A stretch of 64,000 nt of DNA from Actinopolymorpha alba DSM 45243 (GTDB taxonomy: Bacteria > Actinomycetota > Actinomycetes > Propionibacteriales > Actinopolymorphaceae), in contig NZ_KB892823.1 in the NCBI RefSeq assembly GCF_000373925.1, positions 62,001 to 126,000 on the forward strand, read 5' to 3'. Within the stretch, counting starts at the first letter, position 1. Each line of letters starts with the position of its first letter. Below, piece after piece: positions 60,806-64,000 of this stretch. Under the pieces are notes generated by a model. That model made no database searches. It was not told the origin of the DNA and saw only the letters and a program-made list of their open reading frames with translations. Position numbers and translations under genes: made by a program.

Positions 60806-61700
60806 CCTCTTCCGCCGACGGGAAGCCGCGCTCTCCCAGCAGGTCGAGAACGCCCTGGACGAGCGCGTCTGGCACGCTCGCACCGCTCGTGACCCCCACA
60901 ACCGTGACGCCGTCGAGCCAGGAGTCGTCGATCTCATCAGCGTTGTCGATGCGGTACGACGCGCGGGCGCCGGCTTCGAGGGCGACCTCGACGAGGCGTA
61001 CGGAGTTGGAGGAGTTGGCCGAGCCGACGACGATCACGAGGTCGGCCTCGCGGGCGATCTCCTTGACGGCGAGCTGGCGGTTTTGGGTGGCGTAGCAGAT
61101 GTCGTCGCTCGGCGGGTCGAGCAGTAGCGGGAACTTCTGGCGGAGCCGTTCGACGGTCTGCATCGTCTCGTCCACCGAGAGGGTGGTCTGGGACAGCCAG
61201 GCGACCTTCGAGGGATCGCGGACCTCGAGCCGGTCGACGTCGTCCGGGCCCTCCACGAGCTGGATGTGGTCCGGCGCCTCACCGGAGGTCCCCTCGACCT
61301 CCTCGTGGCCGGCGTGCCCGATGAGCAGAATGTCCAGCTCGTCGTGAGCGAACCGCTTGGCCTCGTGGTGCACCTTCGTGACCAACGGACAGGTGGCGTC
61401 GATGGTCTTGAGCGAACGCTCCTGCGCCTGGGCGTGAACCGCCGGCGAGACGCCGTGCGCGGAGAAGACGACGGTGGCCTCCTCGGGCACCTCGTCAAGC
61501 TCGTCGACGAAGATCGCCCCGCGTTCCTCGAGCGTGTGAACGACGTGCTTGTTGTGGACGATCTGCTTGCGGACGTAGACCGGCGGGCCATACAGGTCGA
61601 GAGCCTTCTCGACCGTGATCACCGCCCGGTCGACCCCGGCGCAGTAGCCCCGGGGGGCAGCGAGCAGGACTCGGCGTTCCGTCGACGTCATGCCCTTCAT
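60723..61700 (-). CDS. ispH: 4-hydroxy-3-methylbut-2-enyl diphosphate reductase
   Basis: Last enzyme of the MEP isoprenoid pathway, reducing HMBPP to IPP and DMAPP with an iron-sulfur cluster. The 325-residue protein has the three cluster cysteines in [24 protein letters not shown] and [11 protein letters not shown], and the catalytic glutamate region of GYCAGVD...[10 protein letters not shown]. The ATG at 61700 ([10 protein letters not shown]) was preferred; ATG at 61691 is possible. The frame extends upstream without features. Its 3' end is antisense to the DUF6542 gene for 83 bases. Confidence 0.95.
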
Positions 61701-61951
61701 CGTAGGGTCCGTGTCGGGTGAAGCTCGCCGCCTGGCGGGGATGAGCCGTGGGCCTGTGGCCAGCGTCACGACTGGCGCCGCGCCGCCTCCACGGACCGTC
61801 GCGGACCCACAACTGATCGTTGACGCGAGATCAGCGTCCTCGCGGTCGCGCGGGCAGGCCGGGATCTTGCGATCATCGTGCCGTTGGAGGTCGCGCGACC
61901 TCCTACTCCGCACATCGCGAGGCTCCATAGCCTGCGGGAAGGTGATTCGTG

Positions 61952-62599
61952 ATGCCAGTAGTACCCGCCGATCCGACCGCGGTGCATCCGATGCCCGAGC
62001 AGCCCCGGGTGGTGCTGCTGAAACCGCTGGTCACCTCTCCGCTGATCGAGGTCGGGGAGTACTCCTACTACGACGACCCGGATGATCCGACCGCGTTCGA
62101 GACCCGCAACGTGCTGTATCACTACGGGCCGGAGAAGCTGATCATCGGGAAGTTCTGCGCACTGGGCACAGGCGTGCGGTTCATCATGAACGGCGCGAAT
62201 CACCGCATGGACGGCCCGTCAACCTTCCCTTTCCCGATCATGGGGGGTTCCTGGGTCGAGCACTTCGATCTCCTCACCGGCCTACCCGGACGCGGTGACA
62301 CCGTGGTGGGCAACGACGTGTGGCTCGGGTATCGCGCCCTGGTGATGCCCGGCGCCCGTATCGGCAACGGAGCGATCATCGCTTCGGGTTCGGTCGTCGT
62401 CGACGACGTCCCCGACTACGGCATCGTCGGTGGCAACCCGGCAAGGCTCATCCGCCGCCGCTACAGCGAGGAGGACGTCACCCGCCTTCTGGAGCTGGCC
62501 TGGTGGGACTGGCCGCCTCAGCGCATCACCGAGCACATCCGCACGATCATGTCCGGGAGCATCGACGACCTCGAGGCCGCCGCCACGGAGTTGTCATAG
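61952..62599 (+). CDS. Vat/CatB family xenobiotic acyltransferase (hexapeptide repeat)
   Basis: A 215-residue left-handed beta-helix acyltransferase. [38 protein letters not shown] (catalytic His84) and [20 protein letters not shown] plus [19 protein letters not shown] are characteristic of the streptogramin/chloramphenicol acetyltransferase class. Family members acetylate streptogramin A or chloramphenicol, yet many chromosomal relatives have unknown natural substrates. Resistance is therefore only possible. Start is the ATG at 61952 after GGAAGGTG; GTG at 61949 is adjacent. The stop is built into a long terminator hairpin. It is divergent from ispH. Confidence 0.86.
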   Translation: MPVVPADPTAVHPMPEQPRVVLLKPLVTSPLIEVGEYSYYDDPDDPTAFETRNVLYHYGPEKLIIGKFCALGTGVRFIMNGANHRMDGPSTFPFPIMGGSWVEHFDLLTGLPGRGDTVVGNDVWLGYRALVMPGARIGNGAIIASGSVVVDDVPDYGIVGGNPARLIRRRYSEEDVTRLLELAWWDWPPQRITEHIRTIMSGSIDDLEAAATELS

Positions 62600-62638
62600 G
62601 TATCTCGGTCTCTTAGCCGAGAAACCTATGACAACTCC
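62587..62638. terminator. Terminator overlapping the acyltransferase stop codon
   Basis: GGAGTTGTCATAGGT (62587-62601) pairs perfectly with 62624-62638, with an inner TCTCGG/CCGAGA stem and a short loop. The left arm contains the last sense codons and the TAG. It lies between convergent genes. Confidence 0.85.
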
Positions 62639-62686
62639 AGCTTCGCCCCGATTTCTCAACATCCGAAACAGTCGGGTGTACGCCGG

Positions 62687-64000
62687 TCAGGCGTCGGCGT
62701 AGTCGGGCCGGAGGTTCTCCAGGCGCCGCACGCTGTCGGAGAGGCCGCCGGGCCGGTTGCGTGCCAGCCACAGGCGGTTGTACTCCTCGATGATCCCCTC
62801 GAGGTCGGCCGCCAGCTCCCGGCGTACGTCGTCACCACCCTCGGCACCGAGAGCCAACAGCCCGCGCCGGCAGGCGTGCCGCAGCAGCCGCGCGGTGTTG
62901 AGGAACTCCTCCCTCACCAGCTCCGCGTCCGCAGCGGTCGACTGAGCGGCGTCGAGCACCCCCATCGCCTCGTCGACTGCCGCGAGCGACTCGCGGAGCG
63001 TGTCGGGGCTGAGCTCGCCCACGCGCGGGCCGTACGCGTGGGTGTTGGTCGCAAGCTTCTCCATGCTGGACTGCAGGATCCAGAACAGCACCGAGGAGTT
63101 GTGCGGCTCGATCCCGACCTTGGTGTAGACGTTGCCGAGGTCGTACGCCAGCCGCCCGAGCGACCCCGTCGGGTCCTTGAACGCGTGCCAGCTCGTCGCC
63201 TCCGCGACGTCGAGGTCGCGGTTGGACTCAAGATCCCAGGAGTACGCCGCACCCGCCGCGTACCCCAGGTAGCTGACCGGCAGCACCTGCCAGTGGCCGC
63301 GGTCGCCCCAGTCGGTGATGAGGTAACCGGTCGCGCCGTGCCGCAGGCCGTTCTCCGCGGCGCTGAGTAGGTTGCCGAGGGCGTTCTTGCTCCGGCCGGC
63401 GATGCTGTTCCATGACGACGTTCCCGGACAGGTGTAGAACGCCACACCCGCGGCGGCGTACCTCTCGCACAGCGTCCCGAACGGGTGGTCCGCCTCGTAG
63501 CCCCACCCGAGCGCCACCGCGTCCTTCGGCAGCTCCGGGATCAGCTCCGGGTGCTGCTCGATGATGTCGCCCCAGAACTGCATGGTGTAGCCGCGGGCGG
63601 TGACCTCCGCGTAGATCTTCAGCAGGAAGTCGAGGTAGACCCGGCCGGTCCCCTGCTCCTCGCAGAGCTCCTTGGTGCGCCCCTGGCCGAGGTCGAAGGT
63701 TTCGTCGCACCCGACGTTGAACTGCTTGCTCGAGAAGTGCGGGAGGAGTTCGTCGTACAGCTCCTTGACCAGCTCGAGGCTGCCCGGGTCGCCCGGCGCC
63801 AGGCTGAACGGTCCGCGCATCTCGCCCCACGGCGTCACGAAGCCCTCGCTGACCTCGCCGAGTGGGGCGTACCTCGGCAGCTCCAGCCAGCGGTGCATGT
63901 GGCCGAAGGAGTTCTGGTTGGGGACCAGCTCGATGTGGCGTTCCTTGCAGTACGCGTCCAGAGCCAGGATCTCCTCGCCGGTGAACGGTGAGGCGTTCGC
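62687..64000 (-). CDS. Glycoside hydrolase family 20 (beta-N-acetylhexosaminidase), partial
   Basis: About 437 codons are visible and the 5' end lies outside the right edge. The frame is open to the edge. FNVGCDETFDLGQGRT has the Asp-Glu pair that is the catalytic signature of GH20, where the glutamate is acid/base and the aspartate orients the substrate N-acetyl group. EMRGPFSLAPGDPGSLELVK lies before it and the C-terminal part has FYTCPGTSSWNSIAGR with aromatic residues of the pocket, then a helical tail (LARNRPGGLSDSVRRLENL). It removes terminal beta-N-acetylglucosamine or -galactosamine. No export signal can be judged. Confidence 0.9.
   Translation of the reverse strand, partial: ANASPFTGEEILALDAYCKERHIELVPNQNSFGHMHRWLELPRYAPLGEVSEGFVTPWGEMRGPFSLAPGDPGSLELVKELYDELLPHFSSKQFNVGCDETFDLGQGRTKELCEEQGTGRVYLDFLLKIYAEVTARGYTMQFWGDIIEQHPELIPELPKDAVALGWGYEADHPFGTLCERYAAAGVAFYTCPGTSSWNSIAGRSKNALGNLLSAAENGLRHGATGYLITDWGDRGHWQVLPVSYLGYAAGAAYSWDLESNRDLDVAEATSWHAFKDPTGSLGRLAYDLGNVYTKVGIEPHNSSVLFWILQSSMEKLATNTHAYGPRVGELSPDTLRESLAAVDEAMGVLDAAQSTAADAELVREEFLNTARLLRHACRRGLLALGAEGGDDVRRELAADLEGIIEEYNRLWLARNRPGGLSDSVRRLENLRPDYADA

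Noticed and set aside
61952-62599. Chloramphenicol or streptogramin resistance gene
   Set aside because: The family is right, but chromosomal relatives often have other substrates, so resistance was not claimed.

Overview
The window is high-GC DNA from an actinomycete. It carries mycothiol deacetylase MshB, the actinobacterial types of GlgA and DapD, a DivIVA-domain protein, DUF3117, a 7Fe ferredoxin and a mycobacterial Sdh1-type succinate dehydrogenase. GTG and TTG starts are common. Carbohydrate-active enzymes are abundant and sugar ABC genes lack an ATPase gene, which suggests a soil saprophyte of the Propionibacteriales (Kribbella or Actinopolymorpha-like). That placement is inference. 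No tRNA, rRNA, CRISPR array, transposase or prophage was seen.

Layout. 1-20,600: a block whose order resembles Mycobacterium tuberculosis Rv1201c-Rv1212c (glgA, DUF3117, tag, divIVA-domain gene, folP2-type gene, LOG gene, dapE, dapD), interrupted by accessory genes: an S8 protease, an enoyl-CoA hydratase, a sialidase-like protein with a DapA-family lyase, a decayed M20 amidohydrolase, and thrC. gpgS, usual beside folP2, is absent. 21,000-31,200: PrsW-like protease, citrate synthase, fdxA-dapC, a GNAT protein and its detached N-terminal-type domain, a VanW protein, a flavin reductase, a DUF6113-like protein and mshB. 31,200-38,600: an S9 peptidase, a GxGYxYP protein with a six-hairpin glycosidase-like protein, and a kinase-like protein. 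38,800-42,450: sdhCAB with a very strong terminator. 42,480-50,000: YciI and VOC proteins, then a sugar ABC transporter (binding lipoprotein and two permeases) divergent from a GH2 enzyme. 50,200-55,450: a hypothetical gene, a coiled-coil protein, a phytase-like beta-propeller, an M23 peptidase and a Nudix gene broken by one amber codon. 56,000-64,000: conserved ychF-rmuC-DUF6542-ispH, an acyltransferase and a GH20 hexosaminidase cut by the right edge.

How the genes fit. dapE, dapD and dapC cover three steps of the succinylase branch of lysine/diaminopimelate synthesis; glgA serves maltose-1-phosphate/glycogen synthesis; gltA and sdhCAB are TCA genes; mshB makes mycothiol. The carbohydrate genes form at least three separate catabolic units (sialidase/lyase, GxGYxYP/glycosidase, ABC transporter/GH2), and GH20 adds a fourth.

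The most unusual content is between genes. At least two families of long palindromic repeats recur (family A near 7.05, 26.9, 37.4 and 55.7 kb; family B near 12.7, 21.0 and 55.6 kb). Other near-perfect hairpins have tips containing GATCA. Two tandem repeats start exactly at stop codons. No wholly new multi-gene system could be demonstrated.
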